This document shows, piece after piece, positions 11,238-22,743 of a DNA stretch of 64,000 nucleotides. The stretch comes from Stereocaulon alpinum (lineage: Eukaryota; Ascomycota; Lecanoromycetes; Lecanorales; Stereocaulaceae), in NCBI GenBank assembly GCA_018257865.1, contig JAEUBA010000086.1:62001-126000 (forward strand), written 5' to 3'. The notes beneath the pieces were generated by a model. The model was not told where the DNA came from. It ran no database searches and saw only the letters and a list, made by a program, of their open reading frames with translations. The number at the start of each line of letters is the position of its first letter. The first letter of the stretch is position 1. Made by a program: the position numbers and the translations under genes.

Positions 11238-12039
11238 GGGCGCTGCGGATGGCATAGAATCTATGTCGGTCGCCGACTACGAATTACGTTGTACTATCAC
11301 CAGGCATATAGTTACGTGTAGGAGGATGTGACACAGGGGTCTCCAAGTACCGGCGTCAGTGGGGGTTTCGGGCGGAGGCTTTAGGGTACAAGAGCTGGGT
11401 CTAGCACATTTGTACAATAATGAATATGGGCGAGACATGCGTCACAGAAGACATGAAACAATGCAAGTGAAACAGAAGGATTTCACGCCATGGATTATGA
11501 ATGAATACAAAATCAATCTTCCAGCCTTCTTATTCTTCGCCTTCAAGTTCGGTGTGAAGCTGAATTCGGTTAGCGTTGAATGTTTTAGCGCCAGCCGATG
11601 CGCTCCTGCTCAAAAGCTCGCAGCCTGTCAGCCTTTTCCTTCTTCATCCTCAACCAACACTGCCTCCACAACGACACTTCATCATCCTCACAGCCTTCCC
11701 GACATAATCTTCCATCTTCACTTGCTCATTCATCGAGCGAGCGGACCTTTGCCATACACAAGCCACTCACAACATCTGCCATCCGACACGCGCAGCAACA
11801 CGTCTTGCAAGCCCTCCAGACATAAGTCATCCATCAACTTGCTCCTCTACGGCCTCGCTCTTGTAAGCACACCATCTACAGGCACTCTATAAGGCGGAAA
11901 GCTCGCTCTTGCTGCCGAGATCGTGACTTGATACCATCTGCGCCTTCTCCTTCTACCGTCGAGATCAGCCATCCTAACCCACTTCTTCTCATCAGCCAAG
12001 AACACCTCTTACATCTCTCAACACTCACACTATCTCAAA
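11238..12039. other. Upstream region of the YRA1-like gene
   Basis: 802 bp. The distal part has no support for coding; a plus-strand open frame at 11359-11892 lacks any domain and looks like Ser/His-rich chance translation of CT-rich DNA. The last ~400 bp are pyrimidine rich with TCATC-type repeats, as expected of a strong fungal promoter and 5' leader. Confidence 0.5.
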
Positions 12040-14119
12040 ATGTCTGGAAAGTTGGACAAGTCTCTTGATGAGATTCTCAGCACTCGTCGCAACACTGCTG
12101 GCCGTCGTGGTGGACGAGGCCGTCGCGTACCAAATGGAACTAGGACTACTACTGCAGCTCTTTCGGGCGGGATCCAGAAGGGCACTAGGGCTGCTAAAGT
12201 AGCTGCAAAGGGTGCAGTACCAAGTGGTCCAGCAGCTGGGAGCGGAGACTCTAAGATCATCGTGAGCAACTTGGTAAATAAGCCTACATTCCTCTGCCGT
12301 ATGATTCGTTCTAACCTTTCTAGCCTTCCGATGTGAGCGAGGTCCAGATCAAGGTATGTTGAACTTGAGACCATCCACGTCTTGGACTTTCCTCGACGAC
12401 CCTTCTATGAAATCGATTTTGCGGCCCAACTCGATCGTTCGTGGAACGACCACATTTCCTTTCACGGTGTATCGATCTCTAGAGTGATGATACAGATACA
12501 AGAACCTGGTTCCTGTCCTCTACTCCTTCCATCAAGCTTTAGCTCGCTTTTCACAAGCATGACGCAAAGCAATGACGATGAGGAGTTGAGCTTCACACCA
12601 ACGTCCTGCAACAACCTTGCTGTGAAGTATGCTCTGTCTGGCAAACAGTCTACTCCAGCTATAAGGGCGGGCGGTGAAGAGAGATGTTTTCTATGGGTGT
12701 GCAAGTGAATGTCGAGAGTATCTACCGTATCCACGAAGTGATTTACGTGGCTTCGAGCATCAGTGAGCGAAGCAGCGAGAGCAAAGCAGCCCATGGAGAT
12801 TTATACCCAAGCCCGCGGCCGAGCTCTCTTGGAGGTCGAACAATTGAACGAGTGTCCTATGCGATAGAGCACAATACTCCCAGTTGTGGCTCCGTACTCC
12901 GCACGTCTTCAACACCTTGACTATCATAACTCCGCGATTGACGAAATGAGCTGGTCGACATTCTATCTGCGTGCAATGGCAACGGCACGAGCCAGCCCTT
13001 CTCAAAGGAGGTCAAGCTCTCGTTTGGCTGTGATGATTCCGTGTGCAAGGGCAGCTCTGGCCTCCAATCAGCCTCCGAAGCCTCCTACCCACCGATAAGT
13101 CATGCCAACATAGCGGTGCACCTTGGTTCAAAGACCTAAAGAGTAGATGGGCTACTTTGATCTGAGAGCTTCCTGAGGACCCATCAGCACAACCAACCAA
13201 CCGCGATGGTGGCTATAGACGACTAGGGGCATTTTATTATGGAGCAATCTCTGGACCTTCCTTGAACACCTACTTCTGTACTGGACAAACTTATTAATCT
13301 TACTAACGCTCGCTGCTCGCTCGCTGATGCTCTGTTGGCAAGGATGTTTCCTTATGGTCCTAGCGATACTTTGACGTGTTCTCCTTAGGCTCGCTCGCAA
13401 CCTGATATACGTGCGATAAAACTTTGACGGCATACCAGTGGACTGACTCGATACCCTCTTTCTCTACTATAGGAATACTTTGGCAAATCCATTGGACCTG
13501 TCAAGAAAGTTACCCTCACCTACGGCCCGACTGGCGTCAGCCGTGGTGTAGCAACCATCATTTTCAGCAAGCCAGGTAGCGCCCAAGCTGCGTTCCAGCA
13601 GCTCAACGGCGTTCAAGTAGATAAGCGTCCAATGAAGGTACAGCATTCTTTCGCACCCGCCCAGCAACATTACTCACACATCGCCAGGTTGAAATCGTCG
13701 TCAACGCCTCGAACGCTGCGGCCGCCCCAGTCAAAGGGTTGGGTGACCGTATTGCGTAAGTCCCAAGTTCGCCAACTTCGCTCTTTACACGCATACTAAC
13801 AGCACACAGCAAACCCAAGGACCAACCGAAATCAGCCGCCCCTAAGCCCGCAACCAACGGCACAACCGAGCGTGGTAGAAAGACCCGCGGACGCGGTGCA
13901 CGTCGCGGACGCAACGCAGGTCGTCCAAAGGCAAAGACAGCTGATGAGCTAGACGCAGAGATGGTTGATTACTTTGACGCGAATGCTGCCAACGGGGCTA
14001 CGGCTACCACCGATGCTACCGTCGCTCAACCCATCGTGAACGGAGGTGAACAGATGGATGAAATATCGGTATGTATCACCAGTCCTTTATTGTTCACAGC
14101 CTACTAATCATCCTAGTGA
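12040..14119 (+). CDS. YRA1: mRNA export adaptor, Yra1/ALY/REF type
   Basis: TREX-associated adaptor that binds the DEAD-box protein Sub2/UAP56 and hands mRNA to the export receptor. Six exons (12040-12273, 12324-12353, 13473-13637, 13688-13755, 13810-14068, 14117-14119) give 252 aa. The N-terminus MSGKLDKSLDEIL contains the UAP56-binding motif. An Arg/Gly-rich stretch follows, then one RRM that opens with KIIVSNLPSDV and continues EYFGKSIGPVKKV..., with ...GVATIIFSKPGSAQ... as RNP1-like strand. The C-terminal basic RG region leads to a second UAP56-type motif, ELDAEMVDYFDAN. Intron 2 (12354-13472) is 1,119 bp, about 20 times the local norm. The last intron (14069-14116) sits directly before the TGA stop, so the last exon adds no residue; if it is retained, translation adds ~12 residues and stops at a TAA inside the branch site. 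Homology is clear; the tiny exons are inferred from frame and splice motifs. Confidence 0.88.
12354..13472 (+). other. Exceptionally long intron of the YRA1-like gene
   Basis: 1,119 bp with donor AAG/GTATGT and acceptor CTATAG/GAA, splitting the RRM between its first helix and the EYFGKS segment. No long credible coding frame lies inside. In Saccharomyces cerevisiae the YRA1 gene has an unusually long intron at about codon 95 that mediates autoregulation; here the break follows codon 88, at what appears to be a similar place in the RRM. Function is inferred. Confidence 0.75.
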
Positions 14120-16325
14120 GTAACCAATTGGAGGGTTGTAAGGTGGGAAACCGGATACGAAACGAGAAAGATTGTGAAGGGCGGAACAATTCGTGCACAC
14201 GGAAGGGCTAGGGTTTATTAGATACACTCACATTTCCCTGTCTCACCTTGCGTGCTGTGTTACTATGCTGGCTGGAGGGCTTGCACATGCTGTGCTATAG
14301 TGCTAAAGCTCGAGGATCAGGAGGGCAATTCTTTGTCCGGAGGTTTCCGAAGTGTCTTCATAGGTTCTTAAGAGTGCATACTCAACGAAACATGTTTATC
14401 TTGTCATCGCTACGCTTGCACAACCGTGACATGGCCCCAGAATCGCTTCAGAGCTGCCCTTTGGAACGCTTCTCTAACTTTTTATTTCGTAGCCGATATG
14501 AGGCTGCAGCACGTTCTTCGTCAGGTAGCGTACTTGCAATGAATTGCGTTGTAGTTTGTTACATCGATTAGGGTATCCAGCACCGATACTACTTCCAGCC
14601 TAGGTATTTTGGCCTTGTTCATCCATTGAGTCCCGCTTCAAGCTGCAAGGGCATATGAAAAGGTATCTTTAGACCTCTTCTTGTATGAGCAGGAGGGGAA
14701 TGGTTGCAAAGCAAGATCGCAACAGTAAGTCGGGACACGTCTTTCTCCATGTTGATTCTGCGTTACCTAGCCGTATCCAAAGCGATGAATATGCGAAAAT
14801 ATGGCATACTGGTATGTGTAGCAGGACAGTACGACTTAATAAAACGTACATTCTGCAATACACAGCCACACTAGAATTGAATGGTCTCCTTGCCTGCATA
14901 GGGACAACGAAAGCCAAACTCTGGGCTCCTGTGGCGAGGTATCGTCGAGCTTTGCCTGGGGCTGTAGACGTATGTAGGAGTTGCTGAATGCCAACAGGGT
15001 CTGACGCGCCATAAACGATATACAGTGCCCTTCGGATAGGTGACACAAGCTATGACCTTACTTGTTAAGTCGCGCCTCGAGAGTATGCATGAAACGAGAC
15101 GTTGGGGCACTCGCGCACTTGAAGCGTGTAAGTAGGTGCGTCAATTCTCACTGTACAAGCTCCGCTTTGGCGAAACACTGGCATGTTCAGTCTTTTCTAT
15201 TCATGTTGCCATGGTCATTATCCCGCAAAACGCCACGCGTAGATATTCGACCGTGATTATCAACGGTAAAGCCCTGAGATAGCTTCATATGATGCGAAGA
15301 TTAACAATGACTAAGGTATGCCTGGTAACGCGAGATCGACCATTTGGCGCCTAGCACAATCTCTAGGCTGCTCACGCACCTGAAAGGATTTTGGCACATA
15401 AGCAATATAATACAGCTATTTTCGTTCTCGTTGAACACGCGTTCGTCTTTTATAATGCTTCCCTCCGATATGCGTCCTCTCTCACCTTTTCCCAAAAAAC
15501 TTAACGGTCCAGAGTCGAGAAAGTTGAGAGAGGCAAATGAATGGAGCAAGGTGGACCAGGAGCGCATAGAACTAGCCTCAATTCTCAATTGCCAAGGCGT
15601 TACGGTTCGGGTAGGACCGGCGCTAAGTTTCAATGCTCTCGGCCCTGCGAGAGCATCACTCTTGTAGGTGCAACGTGTACAGTATTCTCGACGTTTTTAA
15701 GCATTAGTCAATGTTACTTCGCTTGAAGATTGAACGCTTGAGACTTTTTGCTGGAATCACTAACGTCTGCATCGGCCAATAACCTATTATACCAGTCGAA
15801 GTATATATGCAGATGGTTGAAACAGCTGAAGCCCCCAAAGTCAGCCGTTCCTCAAATCACACCGCCAAAGTGAGTTGGCCGCGAACTCAGCCCATTGAGT
15901 TACAGGATCACGGCCTCGCTGTTGGCAATACAACATCGACTGCCTATCTCTTAGGCACAGCATGTTTGGTTTCCACCTTTCCGTCTCAGTCTCAAAATAC
16001 ACTTCAGGGTTGCATCTGCACACTTACCCAGGCTTACTTACCTATCATTAAATCAAGGCTATGTATGATAGAACTTGCGTAGTTGGTATAGCCGGAGACT
16101 ATATATTTTGAAGATGCAATGAACGAAAGTGAGAATACTTTTGTGATTAAGACGCTCTTCATATTTCGACTATCAGTTGTGTACTGTGCCTGTTGTGATT
16201 CTTCAGACCCTTTTGCTCTTAGCCCGCTTGACTATTTCATCTTTCTTTCTGTTGTAAACTACTTTAGAGTGTGTTCGGAGTAGGTCAACGGAAAAGCACA
16301 ATACCAAGTCTACTCACCAACAGTC
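14120..16325. other. 2.2 kb without a recognisable gene
   Basis: Only short overlapping frames on both strands (for example 14669-15046 minus and 15344-15667 plus), none with a domain or splice pattern. No RNA gene recognised. Confidence 0.5.
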
Positions 16326-17228
16326 ATGTTCACGGATCAGATGTTTTTCGCTCTCACCCTATTAAGCTCTGCGTGTTCTATCAGGGCGAGCCCGCTTTCG
16401 TCTTCCGATGTCCTCCCTCATCTCTATCCCCGAACCGGCCCATGCTCTCCAGGCGGCACACCAATCCTATACAATGAATACCACGCCGACCTTTGCCCTC
16501 CTGCCAACTCCATGGGCAGCACCGGACTTTGTCCAGCTACTTTTGCCAACAATTGCAAGGCCTACTGCGAAGTACGCACAACATTTACATATGATGTAGA
16601 GCAACCACTCGATAATCCATACTGCCATGGACCTCTCACATGCAGTGTGGGGACCAATAAAGCAACCACGTACAGTTGGACAGGCTCTGTAAACCCGAGC
16701 TGGTTGAGCGCCCTTGGGCTTGGTATCACTGGAGGCTATAGCTCCGCAACCATGACGACGGATGTGAGATCGACGTCTGTAAATCTGGGTGAGGGCCAGT
16801 GTGGTTACTTTTCCTTTTTGCCAATACTCCATGATTCTTGGTAGGTACTCCCCTCCCAAGGCTCTACTCTAGGAAACATACTTACGAAATCTATAGTGGA
16901 AGCTTTTCCGAAGGCAAACGCCTTGACGTTCCAACAAACCACTGCATCAATTACCTAACTACCGGCAACGTCTGCACGCAACAGCCATACCGAAGTGGGG
17001 ATGGGTCACTTGTCCTCGGCGATACAATCTTCGTCAAGACCGATTGCGGAACTAGAGCAAGATTGCCAATGGAACAACAAGATCCAGCTTACAGACATGA
17101 TGGGGTGGCCGCTCCCCAGTCCGCCTACGATGCTTTCAGCACGACACACGACTGTACCCTCTCGTAAGTAATTCTTCGTTCACGAAACGATAGTGCAATA
17201 TGTTGACCATGGTGTCCAAAGTCCCTAA
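16326..17228 (+). CDS. Secreted cysteine-rich protein with premature stop
   Basis: Unknown fungal secreted family. The start gives a clear signal peptide (MFFALTLLSSACSIRASP within the first ~22 residues). Exon 1 is 16326-16840, intron 1 is 16841-16896 (56 bp), exon 2 is 16897-17163, and a probable intron 17164-17221 is followed by CCC TAA. The mature part has many cysteines, with a block GLCPATFANNCKAYCEVRTTF, a GPLTCSVG segment and a second half with NHCINYLTTGNVC. As read, the protein ends at 262 aa. The same frame stays open after the TAA (17226-17228) up to a TGA at 17373-17375 and contains a cysteine-dense tail (NAKCTCTC...SPACQGF). This suggests the intact gene was ~49 residues longer and has been truncated by one nonsense change, possibly CAA to TAA. 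I cannot exclude a missed splice form. Transport role, enzyme activity and target are unknown. Confidence 0.6.
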
Positions 17229-17375
17229 TGCCAAGAGCCCGAAGGCTATGCGATCAATGCTAAATGCACATGTACTTGTGCCGGTAAACCAGCTGCTCTT
17301 TCGAGCCCGGCTTGCCAGGGATTTAAAGGCGCGCTCCCTGATCTACCTCCGGGTCGCCCAGGGAATGGCCCGTGA
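17229..17375 (+). pseudogene. Lost C-terminal coding segment of the secreted protein
   Basis: This continues the frame of the preceding gene after its TAA and encodes a Cys-rich stretch with KCTCTC and a Pro-rich end (DLPPGRPGNGP) before TGA. It looks like former coding sequence, or coding sequence reached only by readthrough. Confidence 0.45.
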
Positions 17376-18544
17376 GAGTCTGGACAAGGCATAGATGGGC
17401 GATGCAATGTGGGCCAGTTGGTCTTGAGGCTGAAGATCAGATGATGCGGCAAAGGTGGTAACAGGAAATCCTAATCTCACGAGAAGAGATTCAAAAAATA
17501 TGTCTGTAATCTTGAAATAGTCTTTTTCGAGGATTTTCATAACAGTGAAAGACTCTGCCCCTCAAGTAATGTATGCATAACCCCGAGTGAGCAGGGCCCT
17601 CAAAGCGGCCTAGTGTAGGTCAATAGGCGGGTAGACATGGCCCTTAAGTTACGAAAACAGTAGGTAGATTTCTAAAGCGCAACGCCCGGACAGCCTGTTC
17701 CAGGGTGCTCCATAGGGCGGTACTTATCTGTTTTGCTTACTACTGACTGTTGGACGAATGTCAATTATTACTAAGAATACCTAAACCAATCTCAGTAGCG
17801 GATTGCGACCTATTCCAGCTGCCAGCATAGAAGACCACCATTCTTGCGGACGGCTTCTATACCATAACTTACTCTGTTTCGGACCCAGGATCAGATAACG
17901 GCAAATGATCGTTTCTTACAGGCTTCCACGTGCTTCGGTAGCGTGGGGAATTTCATCCCGCTCAACCCTATGAGATCCAAGCCATGGACAGAACCCCTCC
18001 CATGATCCCCATCCTCCCTTTTCCCCCCATCCCACCATAAGGAGAAATGTGACGTAGATCGGAGGAACTTCCTTCCAGATCTGAAGGACGCATGTGTACG
18101 TAATATCAACTAACAGATTGAGTTCTCATTGTTCACGTTGTCCCCCCGTTCTAGCTCTTGAGCCCAAAGATAAGGAAGCATATGTGATCATCGTGCGAGT
18201 CCCACGCCCTGCTACCATCCGAATCCGGCCGAGTAGAGTAATACCAATCATGCAAGATGTGCAGGTCCTGGTAACATCTCGCCCTGCTTCTGTATGCCGG
18301 TTGATATCATTGGTCTAAGCTTTTGTTTTGTGCCTTTTCGTCATTGTTCTAGGGATGATTCCTTGGATTACTGAGCTTACTGCTATCAAACGCAGATTTC
18401 TAATTGCAGCTTTTGTTTTACAAACTTTTACTTTCGGATCGGAGTTCGCATTCATTAATTGTTATAATGGTCGGGTTACTGGTCTTTACGTTCTTGTCTA
18501 TATTCAAAAGGTGATCTTCTGAAGCTCTGTCTTCATTTGCCACC
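17376..18544. other. MATE gene upstream region
   Basis: 1.17 kb with no credible gene. Short frames only; the ~200 bp before the MATE start are T-rich. Confidence 0.5.
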
Positions 18545-20140
18545 ATGAAGGAGACCAGCCCCGCATACTCGTGGCTGCCCAAGTTCATGAGGAATTTAGG
18601 AATTGGAAATGGATCTACTGATGCTGGAATTCCTAATGAGACATCTAGCCTCTTGCCAATGGCAAATGGCGACACCAACCATTGCAACCAGCCAACATGG
18701 AAAGCAGTCTGGACTGAATTTGAGATACTCTTGAAGTCAGCACTTCCTGTAATACTGGGATACACCCTGCAGATGTCATTACAGACTCTTTCCGTTGTCA
18801 TCGTAGGACGTTTATCTCCAGAGGATCTTGCAACTGCCGCCTTCTCCTACATGTTCGCTATGAGTACCGCCTGGCTCATTGCCCTTGGCGGGACCACTGC
18901 TCTAGACACGCTGTGTTCCTCGGCCTTCACTGGAAGCAGTGACCCGCATGAACTGGGTATCGTCTTGCAAAGAGCCTTTATCACCCTCGGAGGATTGTAC
19001 GTGCCCATCGTGGTATTATGGATCTTCTCGGAACCAGTCTTTAAGGCGTTAGGACAAGACGATCAGCTGTCACATGACAGCGCGAGGTTTCTGTGGTGTC
19101 TCATACCTGGTGGTCTCGGTTATATCTCTTTCGAGTGCATTAAGAAGTACTTGCAAGCCCAAGGTACATTTTTCATTGTATGACTCCGTAGCCTTCCACT
19201 GACAAATCTAGGAATAATGCGGGCTGGCTCGTATGTCTTACTGATAACCTCGCCTACTAATGTAGGTCTTAATTTCCTGTTCGTCTATACTTTCAAAATG
19301 GGGTTGCTGGGAGCCCCCGTGGCAACAGGCATCTCCTACTGGCTCTCGTTCATCCTCCTCATTGCATATGCTCGCTATGTCAAAGGGTGGGAATGCTGGG
19401 GTGGATGGTCACGCAAATGCCTACACAACACCGGTGCTTTTGCTCGCCTTGCTATTCTGGGAGTCATCCATGTCGGCACAGAATGGTGGGCATTCGAGAT
19501 TGTTGCCCTGGCTGCTGGCAAGCTTGGCACAATCCCACTCGCTGCACAAAGTGTTATCATGACATCAGATCAGGTCATGTATACTATCCCGTTCGGTATG
19601 GGAGTAGCGGCAAGTTCAAGAGTAGGAAACCTACTCGGGTCTAAGAATGCAAAGGGTGCCGCACGAGCAGCAAATACAGCCGCCTGGCTCAGCATGATGT
19701 TAGGAACCATCGTTCTTATAGTTCTGATGAGCTCGAAAGACCGCTTTGCCAAGATCTTCAACGATGATGAACGAGTCGTGAAACTTACAGCAGAAGTCCT
19801 TCCATTCGTCGCACTCTTCCAGATCCCAGATGGTTTGAACGGGAGCTGCGGAGGTAGCTTGAGAGGCATGGGCAGGCAGCATATCGGTGCGGCGGTCAAC
19901 ATCATCAGCTACTACGGCGGTGCCTTACCTCTCGGCATCTGGCTTGCATTCCATGGTTGGGGCTTGAAGGGGCTTTGGGTGGGACAATGTATTGCCTTGT
20001 ACCTTGTGGGCATTCTCGAATGGATCATTGTTGCCTTCAGCAACTGGGATTACCAGGTCAAGAAGGCGTTTGAGAGAATGGAAGGGAGTGATAGAATGGA
20101 GAACGGCATATCGCTTCCGGAAGACGATGAGGGACATTAA
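18545..20140 (+). CDS. MATE family efflux transporter
   Basis: Multidrug and toxic compound extrusion family: a membrane antiporter that exports organic cations, drugs or metabolites in exchange for H+ or Na+. Exons 18545-19163 and 19212-20140 (intron 48 bp) give 515 aa with about twelve hydrophobic helices. N-terminal half: VILGYTLQMSLQTLSVVIVGRLSPEDLATAAF matches the first two helices of eukaryotic MATE proteins, followed by GGTTALDTLCSSAFTG, the conserved signature loop of the family. C-terminal half: IPFGMGVAASSRVGNLLGS is the equivalent repeat motif. Both ends are polar. The next gene on the same strand, 728 bp on, is a secreted agmatinase. Some animal and plant MATE proteins move agmatine or agmatine conjugates, so a link is possible but only inferred. 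Substrate unknown. Confidence 0.92.
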
Positions 20141-20868
20141 GCATGGTTTCACGCATTCTATGCTCATACGAGTCACGACTTACGGGCCACGCAGTTTATG
20201 AGGACCGGATAAATTACCTTGTACATGGAAAGGTTTAGACTGGGCCACCGTAGAGCACGAAGACGTAGGATTTGAAGCACTTTATGATGCCATCCTTCGG
20301 GACTCCTCTAAAGGAGATAGCCATGCAAGCTGCATCAGCGATGTTGTCTAGCTAAATACCAAGCGGGTCCTACTTGACACATAGATATGCACGAAACTGG
20401 AAAAGGAATGCCCGATCCCATTGGCAAAGGCAGTCAGTAATGTTCTTACCAAATCAAATCTATCTTTTGACACATGCAGCGATAAGAGTCTTGCCACAGT
20501 ACCGTACTCCGCGACACGGCATGACTTCAAGCTTTCGCGCATCTCGTCCCGTAGCCTAGTTCTTAGCGGTATCTATCCTTTGTTCGCCAGCTGCCTATCT
20601 TTGACCCGGAACAACGCACACAATGATGACATGATTCGAGATGCTGGCGTCCACTTTGGGGCTACAGATTCCTTACCTAATGGCCGTGCGATGTGTCAGG
20701 TACGAATCGCTTTCCATGATGAGTGCGGGGGATATGGCGGGGCGAGTAAAATTGCCTCTGGCATCTCCTTTTTAATTCTTTGTGGTGTCCCTTCTGCATG
20801 TGTGGAAATTGCGATATGTACAGTGATCGAAAGCTGCATAGCTAGCATCTATTTACTGGTTTACAATC
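20141..20868. other. Intergenic MATE / agmatinase
   Basis: 728 bp. A plus-strand frame at 20421-20927 overlaps the agmatinase start in another frame and has no domain. No other feature seen. Confidence 0.5.
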
Positions 20869-22411
20869 ATGCTGCCACCATCACTTTCCCTTGTCTGCTT
20901 TGCAGCTCTGGCTTTTGCTCACAATGACCACGACCAAAAACCAATTGCTGGACCGCACAAAAGTCTTTGGTATAATACCCGACGAGCTATACCGGGCGAT
21001 GGCGGTACACAGGTATTTATACCACTCACATATTGCCAATTGGCGTCAGCTAACCCATATAGGCCGACTCTGTCTTTTCAGGCATCTCGACCTTCGGGCG
21101 TCTGCCATACTGGCCATGTCTCGCAAGCGAGGATGAGAAATACGACATTGCCTTCATAGGTACTTTGAACACCTCAAAAGAGCAAAGAAGCCTGTACTGA
21201 CTATGAACCATAGGAGCACCCTTTGACACTGGGACGTCTTATCGTCCAGGAGCTCGCTTTGGACCCAATGGCATAAGACAAGGTTCTCGCCGTCTCAATC
21301 TCTAGTACGTCTACGTCTCCGAACAGGGGCTTACTTCTGCCGGTACAAGGCTCACGTAAAGTGCGCTTCAGCGGTGGCTATAATGTCCCACTCGACGCCA
21401 ACCCATTCAACAGCTGGGCAACAGTCCTAGACTGCGGCGACATCCCTGTGACATCGTATGTCTACCCTTCCAATTACAAGAACCCAGCCCTGACTCTGTT
21501 CCTTTCAGCTACGACAACGCCTATGCAATCCAACAAATAGAAGAAGGCCACAACGCCCTCCTCATGCGCGCACCCGCCACAAACGCCCACTCTATCGGTC
21601 CCTCAAAGAAAGGGAAAACCCTCCCCCGCATCATCACCCTAGGCGGCGATCACACCATCACACTCCCTCTCCTGCGCTCCGTAACCAAAGCCTACGGTCC
21701 CATCAGCGTCATCCACTTCGATTCTCACCTCGACACCTGGAAGCCCAAAGTATTCGGCGGCGCACCAACAGAGCAAGCAGCCATAAATCACGGCACCTAC
21801 TTCTACCATGCCCATGAGCAAGGGCTCTTGGCCAACGATACCAACATCCACGCGGGTATCCGCACGACACTGAGCGGCTTAAGCGACTACGATCACGACG
21901 GGTATTGCGGGTTCGAGATCGTAGAGGCTCGAGAAATCGATACGATAGGAATGAAAGGCATCATCAAGAAAATCAGAGATAGAGTTGGCACGACGAATCC
22001 CGTCTACCTCAGCATCGATATCGATACCCTTGACCCAGCTTGTACGTCTTCCCCATGCCCTTGCCCTTGCCCTCCCCATCTCCCTCTAGACTACCCACGA
22101 CTAACTGCTAATATCCCCAAACAGTCGCACCAGCAACTGGCACCCCCGAGACCGGCGGTTGGACAACGCGCGAACTCCGCACTATCATCCGCGGGCTGGA
22201 AGGCATCAATTTCGTCGCCGCAGATATCGTAGAGGTGGCGCCTGCGTACGATACTAATGCCGAGCATACCACGATGGCGGCGGCGGATACGCTGTTTGAG
22301 GTTATGAGTCTGATGGTTAAGAGGGGGCCGATGAGCGTGATGGGGGACGGGGAGGTTAGGGGGGATGGCGAGGTTGATGGGGTGAGAGGGGGGAGGAGGG
22401 AGGAGTTGTAG
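20869..22411 (+). CDS. Secreted agmatinase (ureohydrolase family)
   Basis: Agmatinases hydrolyse agmatine to putrescine and urea with a two-manganese centre. Six exons (20869-21012, 21063-21159, 21214-21304, 21372-21455, 21509-22041, 22125-22411) give 411 aa; introns are 50-83 bp. The first ~17 residues (MLPPSLSLVCFAALAFA) form a signal peptide, so the enzyme is probably secreted, as are several other fungal agmatinases. Metal ligands are present: GGDHTITLP with H187, HFDSHLDTW with D210, H212 and D214, and SIDIDTLDPA with D309 and D311, followed by the ureohydrolase signature APATGTPETGGW. The early GAPFDTGTSYRPGARFGPNGIR is the conserved N-terminal substrate loop. Arginase and guanidinobutyrase remain alternatives within the family. 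The last ~25 residues are Gly/Arg rich and may be poorly conserved. Confidence 0.9.
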
Positions 22412-22743
22412 GTGTGGTGGGGAGGGGATGGGGTGGTACATAGATAGATGGGTGGAGGGTGGAGGAAGAAAGCCATAGAGAGAGGCATAGAAGGATGTTG
22501 AATACGGTCTTTGCACATAGAAATAGCCCCCAGGCTTCACCGATTGGTCTAGACGACGATAGCATGCTGGCATATGACATCGTATGCCTCAGACTTGACT
22601 CATGCTTTTGGGACTTCTACCTTCTCACGTATATCCTGGTGGTAGAGCTCCCTCATACGTACTGCTCAAATTTTTCTTACTGTGTCCTGAAGCGTTGTGT
22701 CCGGATATGTAGCACAACTGAATAGTATTGTATATATACACCC
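22412..22743. other. 3' intergenic between convergent genes
   Basis: 332 bp between the agmatinase stop (+) and the stop of the next gene (-). Nothing else seen. Confidence 0.5.

Noticed and set aside
11359..11892. 177-codon plus-strand frame upstream of the YRA1-like gene
   Set aside because: Second half is Ser/His/Thr-rich translation of CT-rich leader DNA; no domain. Treated as promoter/leader.
13028..13165. Possible C/D snoRNA in the long intron (GTGATGA then a distant CTGA)
   Set aside because: Spacing about 130 bases, no terminal stem or internal boxes seen; motif too short to trust.
20421..20927. 168-codon plus-strand frame overlapping the agmatinase start
   Set aside because: Overlaps the signal peptide of a well-supported gene in another frame and has no domain.
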